The notes beneath the pieces were generated by a model. The model was not told where the DNA came from. It made no database searches and was given only the letters and a program-made list of their open reading frames with translations. Both the position numbers and the translations under genes were made by a program. DNA of 64,000 nucleotides from contig CAVUKH010000005.1 of assembly GCA_963742035.1 (NCBI GenBank), positions 76,710-140,709 on the forward strand. The letters run 5' to 3'. Origin of the DNA: Bog-473 sp963742035 (GTDB taxonomy: Bacteria > Actinomycetota > Acidimicrobiia > Acidimicrobiales > RAAP-2). Shown here one piece after another: positions 1 to 8,528 of the stretch. The stretch's first letter is position 1. Every line of letters begins with the position of its first letter.

Positions 1-996
1 GGGCTGCCGCTGACTGGCAAGGAAGTGACCATCGTTCCTTCTTCGGTCAGCGCCATCGTCTCACCATCCGATGTGACCACCGATGCAAACGGGATCGCGA
101 CCTTCACTGTCACTGATCGCACGGCAGAGAGTGTGACCTTCACGGCGACGGACATCACGGACAACGCGCCGTTGAGCGGTCTCAGCGCGACGATCTCCTT
201 TTCGCCCGCCAGCTCCGTGGCAACGTCTGCAAGTGCCGGCGCCCTCAACAAGCCCATCGTCGGCATGGCCGCCACCCCCGACGGCAAGGGCTACTGGTTG
301 GTGGCCTCCGACGGCGGCATCTTCAGCTACGGCGACGCCACCTTCTACGGCTCCACGGGTGCCCTCACCTTGAACAAGCCCATCGTCGGCATGGCCTCGA
401 CCCCCGACGGCAAGGGCTACTGGTTGGTGGCCTCCGACGGCGGCATCTTCAGCTACGGCGACGCCACCTTCTACGGCTCCACGGGTGCCCTCACCTTGAA
501 CAAGCCCATCGTCGGCATGGCCTCGACCCCCGACGGCAAGGGCTACTGGTTGGTGGCCTCCGACGGCGGCATCTTCAGCTACGGCGACGCCACCTTCTAC
601 GGCTCCACGGGTGCCCTCACCTTGAACAAGCCCATCGTCGGCATGGCCTCGACCCCCGACGGCAAGGGCTACTGGTTGGTGGCCTCCGACGGCGGCATCT
701 TCAGCTACGGCGACGCCACCTTCTACGGCTCCACGGGTGCCCTCACCTTGAACAAGCCCATCGTCGGCATGGCCTCGACCCCCGACGGCAAGGGCTACTG
801 GTTGGTGGCCTCCGACGGCGGCATCTTCAGCTACGGCGACGCCACCTTCTACGGCTCCACGGGTGCCCTCACCTTGAACAAGCCCATCGTCGGCATGGCC
901 TCGACCCCCGACGGCAAGGGCTACTGGTTGGTGGCATCTGATGGGGGCGTCTTCACCGAAGGCGACGCCACGTTCTACGGCTCACTCGCAGGATGA
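1..996 (+). CDS. Secreted repeat protein, C-terminal part (5' end outside window)
   Basis: The reading frame is open from base 1, so the true start lies upstream. The first ~75 visible residues resemble a bacterial Ig-like (Big/invasin) domain: a TTDANGIATFTV strand pattern typical of that fold. After it come six tandem copies of a ~42-residue unit with the core GYWLVASDGGIFSYGDATFYG. Such repeats are common in secreted proteins of Acidimicrobiia and are probably beta-propeller-like; that fold is inference. The last copy diverges (GGVFTEGDATFYG) and the protein stops at once after SLAG, with no anchor or sorting signal. It lies about 70 bases upstream of pstC. The substrate or partner is unknown; an extracellular or cell-wall role is inferred from the Ig-like plus repeat architecture. 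Confidence 0.75.
   Translation, partial: GLPLTGKEVTIVPSSVSAIVSPSDVTTDANGIATFTVTDRTAESVTFTATDITDNAPLSGLSATISFSPASSVATSASAGALNKPIVGMAATPDGKGYWLVASDGGIFSYGDATFYGSTGALTLNKPIVGMASTPDGKGYWLVASDGGIFSYGDATFYGSTGALTLNKPIVGMASTPDGKGYWLVASDGGIFSYGDATFYGSTGALTLNKPIVGMASTPDGKGYWLVASDGGIFSYGDATFYGSTGALTLNKPIVGMASTPDGKGYWLVASDGGIFSYGDATFYGSTGALTLNKPIVGMASTPDGKGYWLVASDGGVFTEGDATFYGSLAG
241..990 (+). repeat. Tandem 126-bp coding repeats (six copies)
   Basis: The copies start at 241, 361, 487, 613, 739 and 865. The first is 120 bp because two codons (Thr-Leu) are missing; the others are spaced exactly 126 bp. Copies 2 to 5 look identical base for base, and the sixth changes only in its second half. Synonymous positions have not drifted, which points to recent duplication or gene conversion. 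The true copy number may be collapsed in the assembly. Confidence 0.95.
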
Positions 997-1065
997 GAGC
1001 GCTATGAGCCCGATCAGAACTGGCTATCTGGTGCCTGCCGACGGTGTACGGCTCACGCGGAACCG

Positions 1066-2079
1066 ATGGCCGATCGCTGGGAGCAGCCGATGGTGACGCT
1101 CACCTCCCCGCCAACCGAGTTCAGCAGCTCGGAGCAGATCGACGAGACCCCCATCGCACTGAAAGCGGGCCTCACCGGCATGGATCGAGCCTTCCGCGGC
1201 TTGTTGGCGGGGAGTGGTCTCCTGGTCCTCATTGTGCTCGTTTCAATTATCGTCTTCCTGACCTCGTACAGCTGGTGGGCCCTCAAGACCTTCAAGTGGC
1301 ATTTCTTCACGGGGACGGTGTGGTCCGCGCCGATCCACCCTGGAGTGCTCGGAATTCTTGTGGGTTCAGTGCTCATCGCGCTGATCGCTGTTGCGTTCGG
1401 TACCCCGATCGCGTTGGCCATTGCGCTCATGATCAATGAGTATGCCCCGCCGAAACTCCGCGGTTGGCTGACCGGACTCGTCGACCTCCTGGCTGTGATT
1501 CCGAGCATCGTGTTCGGGTTCTGGGGGCTCGAGGTCCTGAACCGTTATGTGCAGGGGCCTGTCTCGTGGATCGCCGCCCATCTCGGCTTTATCCCCATCT
1601 TCCGGACAACTGAGCCCGGTACCTACACCGATTCGGTCTTTGTCTGCGGTCTCATCGTGGGCATCATGATCATCCCGATCGTGGCCTCCATCAGTCGGGA
1701 GGTCATGTCCCAAACTCCCCGAGATACCGCCGAGGCTGCCCTCGGCCTGGGAGGAACGCGGTGGGGAACGATCACCGACGTCATCCTGCCCTTCTCGCGC
1801 AGCGGCATCGTGGGCAGCGTGCTTCTGGCCATCAGCCGAGCATTAGGTGAGACGATGGCGGTACTGCTCGTCCTTTCTCCCGCCAATGTGGTCTCGAAGG
1901 CGATCCTCGGGCCGAATGCGAACGGAGACGTCGCCCGGCAGGTGGCGGAGTACTTTCCGGTCGCCGATGTCCACAGCCAAAGCGAGTTGACGCTCGCCGC
2001 CTTGACTCTGTTCGCAACGACGCTGTTCTTCAGCCTGGTTGGACGGCTGATCGCCCGACGTTCGGGGGCTCGAGAATGA
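1066..2079 (+). CDS. pstC: Phosphate ABC transporter permease PstC
   Basis: An inner-membrane permease of the high-affinity phosphate importer, working with PstA, PstB and PstS. The protein is about 337 residues, normal for PstC, with a TM helix near residues 45-68 and a cluster of helices after residue 100. The cytoplasmic coupling region is clear: a SREVMSQTPRDTAEAALGLG segment followed by RALGETMAVLLV is the classic PstC signature. An alternative ATG at 1090 has a better ribosome-binding site (GGGAG six bases upstream) and may be the real start. The stop overlaps the pstA start (ATGA), so translation is coupled. No PhoU gene is present in the window. Confidence 0.93.
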   Translation: MADRWEQPMVTLTSPPTEFSSSEQIDETPIALKAGLTGMDRAFRGLLAGSGLLVLIVLVSIIVFLTSYSWWALKTFKWHFFTGTVWSAPIHPGVLGILVGSVLIALIAVAFGTPIALAIALMINEYAPPKLRGWLTGLVDLLAVIPSIVFGFWGLEVLNRYVQGPVSWIAAHLGFIPIFRTTEPGTYTDSVFVCGLIVGIMIIPIVASISREVMSQTPRDTAEAALGLGGTRWGTITDVILPFSRSGIVGSVLLAISRALGETMAVLLVLSPANVVSKAILGPNANGDVARQVAEYFPVADVHSQSELTLAALTLFATTLFFSLVGRLIARRSGARE

Positions 2080-3218
2080 CGGCGAACCTCTTGGCAGACC
2101 CAGTGAGTGCCCCAACGATCCAGCCAGACCGTCCCAGGCGGACGAAAAGTGTCTCGCGCGACGGCTTGTTCGACCTCGTCGGCGCTGCGATCGCATCGTT
2201 CGCGGCGATGTGGCTCATCTTCAACCTCGCTGGGGTTTCGATCGCCAACTTCGGATTCTTCTTTTGCTGGGCCGTTGTCGCGTATGCCATCTACGGCATC
2301 CTCGTGTGGCGTCGTCACGGCGTACTCGTCATGAAGGACCGACTTGCCACGGTGGCCATATGGACCGGCGGCGTCATCGCTCTGATCGCCCTGGCTTCCG
2401 TCGTCTGGACTGTGATCGTAAAGGGCGGCCCGATCGTTTTCGCTCACTTTCCCCGCTTCCTCGTCATGGACACGTCGGGTGGCAAGACGGGTGACGAATA
2501 CGGCGTGGGCCAGTCCATCGTCGGCACCGTCGAGCAGGTGCTGCTTGCCAGTCTGATCTCGGTGCCGGTCGCCTTTCTCACGGCGACTTATCTGGTGCAG
2601 TCCAGGAGCGTTCTCGCCCGCATCGTTCGCAATGTGGTCGACTCCATGACGGGTACCCCGTCGATCATCGCTGGCTTGTTCATGTTCATCATCTGGGTCC
2701 GACCCCATGGTGTCGACGGAAAGAATGGCTTTATCGCTGCCCTCGCTCTCTCCATCATGATGATTCCGGTCACCTGTCGAGCCGCGTACGAGGTCATCAG
2801 GATTGTGCCCGGGTCTCTCCGGGAGGCAGCGCATGCCCTTGGCGCCCCCGAGCGACGAGTCGTCCTGAGCGTTGTTCTGCCCACGGCGCGCGTCGGCTTG
2901 ATTACCGCGGCCCTTCTCGGTATTGCCCGTACGTCGGGCGAGACTGCCGAAGTCCTGTTCACGGCGGGTGGAAACGACCGGTACAACTGGAACCCCTTCC
3001 ATGGCTGGCAAGACGACCTCCCCCTACGGATCTACGAGCAGGTGTTCCAACCGTCAGCGCAAGCGATCACCGTCGGTTGGGGTGCCGCGTTCGTCTTGAT
3101 GTCGTTGGTCCTCATCCTGTTCACCGGAGCCAGAATCCTCGGATCGAGCGGCTCTGGCAACCGCCGCCGCAGACTCTCGTGGCTATGGCAACGACTCCCG
3201 CTCAGGAGCAAGTCGTGA
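2076..3218 (+). CDS. pstA: Phosphate ABC transporter permease PstA
   Basis: The second permease of the phosphate importer, forming the membrane channel with PstC. It starts at the ATG overlapping the pstC stop by four bases. The protein is about 380 residues, longer than many PstA proteins because of an N-terminal extension with two or three extra hydrophobic segments (residues ~25-110) before the core. The core carries the permease signatures VDSMTGTPSIIAGLF and the coupling loop SLREAAHALGAPERRVV, followed by ARTSGETAEVLFTAGG. The tail ends in basic residues on the cytoplasmic side. About 80 bases separate it from pstS. Confidence 0.92.
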   Translation: MTANLLADPVSAPTIQPDRPRRTKSVSRDGLFDLVGAAIASFAAMWLIFNLAGVSIANFGFFFCWAVVAYAIYGILVWRRHGVLVMKDRLATVAIWTGGVIALIALASVVWTVIVKGGPIVFAHFPRFLVMDTSGGKTGDEYGVGQSIVGTVEQVLLASLISVPVAFLTATYLVQSRSVLARIVRNVVDSMTGTPSIIAGLFMFIIWVRPHGVDGKNGFIAALALSIMMIPVTCRAAYEVIRIVPGSLREAAHALGAPERRVVLSVVLPTARVGLITAALLGIARTSGETAEVLFTAGGNDRYNWNPFHGWQDDLPLRIYEQVFQPSAQAITVGWGAAFVLMSLVLILFTGARILGSSGSGNRRRRLSWLWQRLPLRSKS

Positions 3219-3298
3219 CGCGATTCGGTAACCCCCGACCTCAAAACCACCCGCACATACGTGGTGCGCCACTACCGACCCCCCAGGAGCCAATCTCA

Positions 3299-5011
3299 AT
3301 GAACTGCACACTGCCCGCGAATCGCCGGACCCGTTCCAAGCGGATGGCGCGACGTCGGAGTTGGACTGGAGCTGCAGCCTTCATGGGCTCGTCGTTCCTG
3401 GCGCTCGTGCTCGTCGCATGTGTCGCCGGGTCCAACGGGGTTGCCGGGGCTTCCGACACTCCGGGGGCGCCCTCGACCAAGTCGACCACGTCGACCACGT
3501 CGACCACGTCCACGACCAGCCCAACCTCGTCTGACACTCCACCCGCGGTGACCGAACGGCCCAACGTGACGGCTGCCGGAATCGCGGGGACGGGGTCCTC
3601 ATTTGCAGCGCCGGCCGTAACCGCTTGGACGAACGACGTGTCGCAGGCGCCCTACAACCTCAGCGTGAATTACACGTCAAGTAACTCGGGCCAGGGGCGT
3701 TACGAGTTCACCCAGGGGACGGTCGACTATGCGGTGAGCGACACCGGCTATGTGAGCTCGAGTGTCGGCACCACCCCGCCCACCTTTCCCTACGAGTTCA
3801 TCCCGATTACGGCGGCTGGGGTGGCCTTCATGTACAACATCCCAGGTCTCAGCCAAACGCTCCAGCTGACCAGCTATACCGCGTGCCTCCTTCTGACCGG
3901 ACAGATCACCAACTGGGATGACCCCGCGTTGAAGGCGAACGGTGCGAATGCGAGCGTGACGTTGCCGAATCTCGCGGTGAAGCCCGTCACGGAGAGCGAT
4001 CCCGCTGGGACCAACTTCGTGCTCGAGGAGTACTGCATCGACGAGCAGCCGGCAGTCTGGGCCAAGTACGCCCAGAACGAGCAGGGGTTCCCGCCACCGA
4101 GTGGAGTGCCGATCTCGCCGACGGTGCCCGGTTCGAACTGGGAGGCGCCGAGCAACGGTCTCGACGAGTCCTCGACTTCGGCCGTTGCCTCAAACATCGT
4201 CAATACGGCCGGCTCCATCGGGCCCGTGCAAGTGAACTACGCCAACGACTCCGGATTCACGGGGTCGAACCCGGCTCAGGCAGTTGCTGCGGTCGAGAAC
4301 GCCAGCAACAAGTTCACTCTGCCGACGCCCGTCGATGTCGCCTCGGCGCTGGCCTACGCGACACAGAATCCCACGACGGGACTCCACGAGCTGAATTTCA
4401 ATGGCGCGGGTCCCAATGTCTACAACCCGTCGACCTACAGCTATCTGCTGACTCCCACCAAGGGGTGGTCCACATCCAAAGGGGACACGATGAGCAACTT
4501 CGTCAATTACGTCCTGACGCTGGGCCAGCAGTCAGCCCCCAAGCGCGGTTATGCCACCCTGGGTCTCTCGCTCGAGCGCTACGGCATTGATCAGGTCATC
4601 GCCAATGTTCCCGGTGCGGTCGACCCGACAGCGGCCGAAAGTGCTGCGTACTCGTGCGGTGATCTGACACCCACGGAGGTGCAGGCTGGCCAGACGACGC
4701 CCACCTGTGGCGTGACAAACGGGGTTGCCCCACCTGCGCCTCCAGGCGCAGCGAACGTGGCCACGACCAACGGCAACCCGGCTTTGGGCGGGGTCTCGGC
4801 CAAGGCCGTGACCGCTGGTGCAACCAGCGGAAGCGGGGGATCGGGTGGTGGGGGTGTCGATCCCGCAGTCTCGCTCGCTGGAACCTCAGCCATGGCCTCG
4901 ACGGGGAGTGATCCACTGCCGCTGGTCCTGATCGGCGTGCTTCTTCTGGTCGTCGGGTGGGTCGGTCGCCGTCGGCTGAAGAGTCACCGCCAACAGGGTG
5001 AGAGCTCATGA
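3299..5011 (+). CDS. pstS: Phosphate-binding protein PstS, lipobox plus C-terminal anchor
   Basis: Extracellular phosphate-binding protein feeding PstCA. The start at 3299 is chosen because AGGAG lies about ten bases upstream; the frame is open further upstream but overlaps pstA. The protein is about 570 residues. The N-terminus has a basic stretch and a hydrophobic segment ending in LVAC (Cys about residue 41), a plausible lipobox. A Ser/Thr-rich repeat (TSTTSTTST) follows. The mature domain begins GIAGTGSSFAAPAVTAW, the PstS phosphate-site start, and contains TGQITNWDDPAL. The C-terminus has a low-complexity Gly/Ser linker, a MASTG motif, a hydrophobic helix and RRRLKSHR, which resembles a sortase-type sorting signal. 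Having both a lipobox and a C-terminal anchor is unusual. Confidence 0.9.
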   Translation: MNCTLPANRRTRSKRMARRRSWTGAAAFMGSSFLALVLVACVAGSNGVAGASDTPGAPSTKSTTSTTSTTSTTSPTSSDTPPAVTERPNVTAAGIAGTGSSFAAPAVTAWTNDVSQAPYNLSVNYTSSNSGQGRYEFTQGTVDYAVSDTGYVSSSVGTTPPTFPYEFIPITAAGVAFMYNIPGLSQTLQLTSYTACLLLTGQITNWDDPALKANGANASVTLPNLAVKPVTESDPAGTNFVLEEYCIDEQPAVWAKYAQNEQGFPPPSGVPISPTVPGSNWEAPSNGLDESSTSAVASNIVNTAGSIGPVQVNYANDSGFTGSNPAQAVAAVENASNKFTLPTPVDVASALAYATQNPTTGLHELNFNGAGPNVYNPSTYSYLLTPTKGWSTSKGDTMSNFVNYVLTLGQQSAPKRGYATLGLSLERYGIDQVIANVPGAVDPTAAESAAYSCGDLTPTEVQAGQTTPTCGVTNGVAPPAPPGAANVATTNGNPALGGVSAKAVTAGATSGSGGSGGGGVDPAVSLAGTSAMASTGSDPLPLVLIGVLLLVVGWVGRRRLKSHRQQGESS

Positions 5012-5565
5012 TGGCTCCATGTGCGCGCTGGCGCTACGGCGCGCTGTTCCTGGTGGGTTCGATGCTGATGACATCCCTTGGCATTGCGCTTTCGCCGGGA
5101 GCCGGGGCAGGTACGGACCCCACTGCGTTGGTCGGCGAAGGTGGGTCTTTCCTGACGCCCGTCACCGATTTGCTGCTCAAGGCGGACACCGGCCTTGCGC
5201 CGCTGAATCCCCAATACAACGACGCGAATATCGACCAGGGCATCGGCGACCTTGTCGGAACCGGACCAGGGCAATTCGGCGCGGACTTCGTCGTTTCGGA
5301 GCGTCCGCTGACTTCGACCGAGGTCGCGACCGGCAAAGCCAATGGGCGGACGTTCGCCTACGTGCCCTTTGCGGCCACACCAGTTGCCATAGCCACCCTC
5401 GCCGTCTGCGACCCGGGCGGCCTTGAGGGAAACTCGACGAACGCGCTCTGTTCAGGACATCCCGTTGACGGCGTCGTTGACGGGGTCATTGTTCATGCAA
5501 GGCCTCACGAATACGGGGGTGTCCCCCAATCAGGGATTGCCGCTGGCACTGACGGGTTGGGGTGA
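5008..5565 (+). CDS. Second PstS-like binding protein, N-terminal part (frameshifted)
   Basis: Starts at ATG 5008, overlapping the pstS stop (a second ATG at 5011 is possible). It has a signal peptide (hydrophobic residues ~10-30) and a GEGGSFLTPVTDLLL start comparable to PstS phosphate-site openings. PstS-like sequence continues to about FVPFAATPVAIATLAVC. Near bases 5450-5490 the similarity leaves this frame and resumes in the +1 frame as IPLTASLTGSLFMQGL, then WGDPRLTQANG, the usual next PstS element. The last ~30 residues here are therefore probably not part of the real product. One extra base, a real mutation or a programmed shift would each explain it. The continuation is the 5423-7429 frame. 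Confidence 0.6.
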   Translation: MMAPCARWRYGALFLVGSMLMTSLGIALSPGAGAGTDPTALVGEGGSFLTPVTDLLLKADTGLAPLNPQYNDANIDQGIGDLVGTGPGQFGADFVVSERPLTSTEVATGKANGRTFAYVPFAATPVAIATLAVCDPGGLEGNSTNALCSGHPVDGVVDGVIVHARPHEYGGVPQSGIAAGTDGLG

Positions 5566-7429
5566 TCCGCGGCTCACCCAGGCCAATGGCCAACCAATTC
5601 CGAGCACGGCGGTCTATCAGGCCTCGACTCTCGAGCCATCGGCCGAGAACACAGCCCTCATGGCGTATCTGGACAGTGATCCGACCTCCAAGGAGCTGTT
5701 CGACAATGCACTGAACAACCCGGTGGCCACTCCTCTCACCTCGAGCGATACGCCCTCGGAGATCTGGCCATTCCACCGTCAACATGCCTACGTGGGAGGC
5801 GACGCCGGCCTCATTGAGAAGGAGCTCAACATCAACTCCGAGACCAACGCTCCGTCGTTGCTGAATTCCTGGGCGGGATTGGGTGCTGGGGGCGCAGCCG
5901 CCGACGACGTGTTCCCACTGTCCTCGGTGTGGGCCGGCGCTCCCCAGGGAACGCCCTGGAATATTCCGACCGCGGCGATTCAGAACGCCAACGGCAAGTT
6001 CGTGGCCCCCAGCGCGGCGTCGGCGGAGGCGGCGGAATCGGATGCGACGATGGATCCAAAGACGAACCTGGTGACGTTCGCGGCCAATCCGAATGACGCC
6101 TCCGCCTACAACAACTATCTCATGGTGGAGAGCTACCTGATCGTCCCAACCTCGGGACTGTCCGCTTCCAAGGCGGCCAAGCTCTCGCAGTACATCCGGT
6201 TCATGGTCGGACCGGTGGCCCAGTCCGACGAGGAGACGTTGGGATCTGCACCCCCGACATCGGCGATGGTGGCCGCCGACCTGAAGGTGGCGGTCACGCT
6301 GGACTCGGAGGCGACGACCACTGCGTCGACTTCCTCGACTACCGGAGGGAGCACCACCTCCACCACCTCGACCACCACGACCACGGTTGCGGCGGCATCT
6401 TCGATCTCGACGGCGAGTGCAACGGGGAACATCGGTAACACAGGTGCTGGCGGTTCGAGTTCCGGCCTGGCCGCTACCGGCGCGTCGGATCCCGTTCCGC
6501 TGCTTGGCGCGGGGGCTGCTCTGATTGGGCTCGGCATTGTCGGGCGAAGACGAATGCGCCGATCGAAGCGAACCGAGGTCACGGCCGTGACGACCACCGA
6601 GCAGGAACTCGGCGCGCCAACGGACCAACCAACGGCATCGCCGGAGTCCGGGTTTGCGCGCTCAGGCTTGGAGGCGACCAACGTCAGCGCGTGGTTCGGT
6701 TCCCACAAGGTGCTCGAGCGAATCTCGCTGTCAATGCCGGCCGGAGAAGTCACCGCGCTGATCGGTCCGTCCGGCTGTGGAAAGTCCACCTTCCTGAGGA
6801 TCCTGAACCGGATGCACGAGCTCGTACCCATTGCCGCCCTCTCCGGCTCGGTCCGACTGGACGGGGTGGACATTTACGGGCCGACGCTGCGCATCACCGA
6901 GACCCGACTGAGGATCGGCATGGTGTTCCAGCGGCCGAACCCCTTCCCCTCCATGACGATTGCCCAGAACGTGCTGGCCGGCCTCAAACTGTCGGGTACC
7001 AAGGTCGCCAATGCTGACGGCCTGGTGAAGGAGTGCCTCGAGAGGGCCGGGCTCTGGCGTGAGGCCAGGAATCGCCTCAATGAGCCCGGGGGGGCTCTCT
7101 CGGGTGGTCAACAACAGCGTCTCTGCATCGCCCGGGCTCTCGCCGTCCGACCGAGCGTTCTCCTCATGGACGAGCCGTGTTCGGCTCTCGACCCGATCTC
7201 GACCGGTGTCATCGAGGAGACCATCAATGAGCTCCGACACCAGCTGACAATCGTCATCGTGACGCACAATATGCAGCAGGCCCAACGGGTTTCTGACACC
7301 TGCGCGCTCTTTCTGGTCGATAGCGAGGGGGCACCCGGGCACATCGTGGAGACCGGGCCCACGCAACAGGTGTTCTCGAATCCCCATGACCCGAGGACGT
7401 CCGATTATGTGAACGGTCGCTTCGGATGA
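5423..7429 (+). CDS. pstB: PstS-like C-terminal part fused in frame to PstB ATPase
   Basis: A continuous frame of 668 codons. Residues ~15-290 are the C-terminal lobe of a PstS-like protein, ~290-350 a Ser/Thr-rich linker, and ~350-376 an LAATG motif, a hydrophobic helix and RRRMRRSKR. Residues ~410-668 are a complete PstB ATPase: Walker A GPSGCGKST (~449), Q-loop VFQRPNPFP, signature LSGGQQQRLCIARAL (~559), Walker B VLLMDEPCSALDP and H-loop VTHNMQQA. The frame opens with TTG without a clear ribosome site, so the natural start is probably that of the preceding PstS-like frame. Separate translation of PstB from ATG 6554 or GTG 6587 is possible. If fused, the binding domain would be outside and the ATPase inside. 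The ATPase call is firm; the fusion needs testing. Confidence 0.85.
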   Translation: MRETRRTRSVQDIPLTASLTGSLFMQGLTNTGVSPNQGLPLALTGWGDPRLTQANGQPIPSTAVYQASTLEPSAENTALMAYLDSDPTSKELFDNALNNPVATPLTSSDTPSEIWPFHRQHAYVGGDAGLIEKELNINSETNAPSLLNSWAGLGAGGAAADDVFPLSSVWAGAPQGTPWNIPTAAIQNANGKFVAPSAASAEAAESDATMDPKTNLVTFAANPNDASAYNNYLMVESYLIVPTSGLSASKAAKLSQYIRFMVGPVAQSDEETLGSAPPTSAMVAADLKVAVTLDSEATTTASTSSTTGGSTTSTTSTTTTTVAAASSISTASATGNIGNTGAGGSSSGLAATGASDPVPLLGAGAALIGLGIVGRRRMRRSKRTEVTAVTTTEQELGAPTDQPTASPESGFARSGLEATNVSAWFGSHKVLERISLSMPAGEVTALIGPSGCGKSTFLRILNRMHELVPIAALSGSVRLDGVDIYGPTLRITETRLRIGMVFQRPNPFPSMTIAQNVLAGLKLSGTKVANADGLVKECLERAGLWREARNRLNEPGGALSGGQQQRLCIARALAVRPSVLLMDEPCSALDPISTGVIEETINELRHQLTIVIVTHNMQQAQRVSDTCALFLVDSEGAPGHIVETGPTQQVFSNPHDPRTSDYVNGRFG

Positions 7430-7487
7430 GTGTTCATGTGATGCGTTCTCAGGACGAGCGGGTGTCGGCACGACGAAGGGTACGGCC

Positions 7488-8528
7488 ATGACCCAAGCGC
7501 TGGACGTCCCGCTTCCGAACAGTCGATGGTCTGCCATGAGAAATTGGCGGGATGAGTGGCGTCGTCGGTGGATAGATGCTTCCCAGACGACGCGCACGCG
7601 CATTCAGGTGGGCGTGCTCCTTGCCGCCGTGCTCATCGCCTACAACTACTCCCTGAGAACGCTCCTGCAGACGGCCGACCAACAGACACCGCTCGCCTAC
7701 ATAAGTCTGGTGCCGGCCATCGCACTCGCTCTGGCGGCGGTTCGTGCGAGACCCCTCAAACCTGAGCCGGCGATCTACGACCGACAGGTGGACTACACCA
7801 TCGGGATACCGCTGATTCTCGCCGCCATTGCCATCAACGAGTTTCTCCCTGCCCGCATGTCGGCCATGTTCTGGGTCTACCGGGTCGACCTCTTCTCCCT
7901 TCCCATTTTCATTGCCGGTGTCGTCGCCATCATCTTCGGATGCCGCGTCATGTGGCGTCAGAAGCTGGCAATTGCCTTCTTGTTCCTGGCCTGGCCCTAT
8001 CCCTACGAAAAATACCTCCTCGGTGTCCTCAACGCCTTCACGACGCTGACATTGCAGGCGATGACCAAAATCGCGGTCTGGACCCATCTTGCGGTTCCCG
8101 GACCCTCTTCGAACGGTGTGTTTGCGGTGACGCACCACGGAACACCATTTTCCCTCAGCATCGTGTCCGCCTGTTCCGGGGTCAACGGAGTAGTCGGCTT
8201 TCTTCTGGTCGGCTCTGCCTTCGCGGCGATCGTGCGCGGACCCATCGTGCGCAAAGTGCTCTGGCTCGCTGGCGGCATGGTTTTGCTCTTCGCCCTCAAT
8301 CTCGGTCGGATCACCTTCATCTTCTTCGCGGGAAAGGAGTGGGGAGAGTCGATCGCCATCAACGTCTTCCATCCCTTCGTTGGCCTGGTCCTCTTCTGCC
8401 TGGGCGTCGTGGTCATGCTCCTGCTGATCCGTCCCCTGGGGATGCATATTCAGTTCGGCATGACCGCGCCGACGTCATCGGCCATGGTCCCTCGGCCACC
8501 GTGCCGTCTTCGGACGGTGCTCAGGTGA
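7488..8528 (+). CDS. Exosortase/archaeosortase family transpeptidase
   Basis: A polytopic membrane cysteine protease/transpeptidase family that cleaves C-terminal sorting signals. About 346 residues with roughly eight hydrophobic segments. The three catalytic family residues are present in order: Cys229 in SACSGVNG, Arg274 in LNLGRITF and His295 in FHPFVGLV. The start at ATG 7488 follows 58 bases after the PstB stop. The stop overlaps the next gene's GTG, so the two are coupled. No PEP-CTERM-type protein is visible in the window; the nearest candidates are the two PstS-like proteins with (L/M)AxTG tails, which look more like sortase substrates. The target is therefore unknown. Confidence 0.85.
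   Translation: MTQALDVPLPNSRWSAMRNWRDEWRRRWIDASQTTRTRIQVGVLLAAVLIAYNYSLRTLLQTADQQTPLAYISLVPAIALALAAVRARPLKPEPAIYDRQVDYTIGIPLILAAIAINEFLPARMSAMFWVYRVDLFSLPIFIAGVVAIIFGCRVMWRQKLAIAFLFLAWPYPYEKYLLGVLNAFTTLTLQAMTKIAVWTHLAVPGPSSNGVFAVTHHGTPFSLSIVSACSGVNGVVGFLLVGSAFAAIVRGPIVRKVLWLAGGMVLLFALNLGRITFIFFAGKEWGESIAINVFHPFVGLVLFCLGVVVMLLLIRPLGMHIQFGMTAPTSSAMVPRPPCRLRTVLR

Noticed and set aside
241..990. Regular repeats as a CRISPR array
   Set aside because: The units are 126 bp, contiguous without variable spacers, and translate as one protein repeat.
1044..1439. Plus-strand frame overlapping the pstC start
   Set aside because: Its residues have no domain and the pstC frame explains the DNA.
1623..3011. 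Long minus-strand frame opposite pstC and pstA
   Set aside because: Composition is charged and repetitive with no domain, while the plus strand carries full permeases.
3299..7429. PEP-CTERM signal on the PstS proteins as the exosortase target
   Set aside because: The tails have an (L/M)AxTG motif and no PEP or related exosortase motif, so the link to the exosortase is not supported by sequence.
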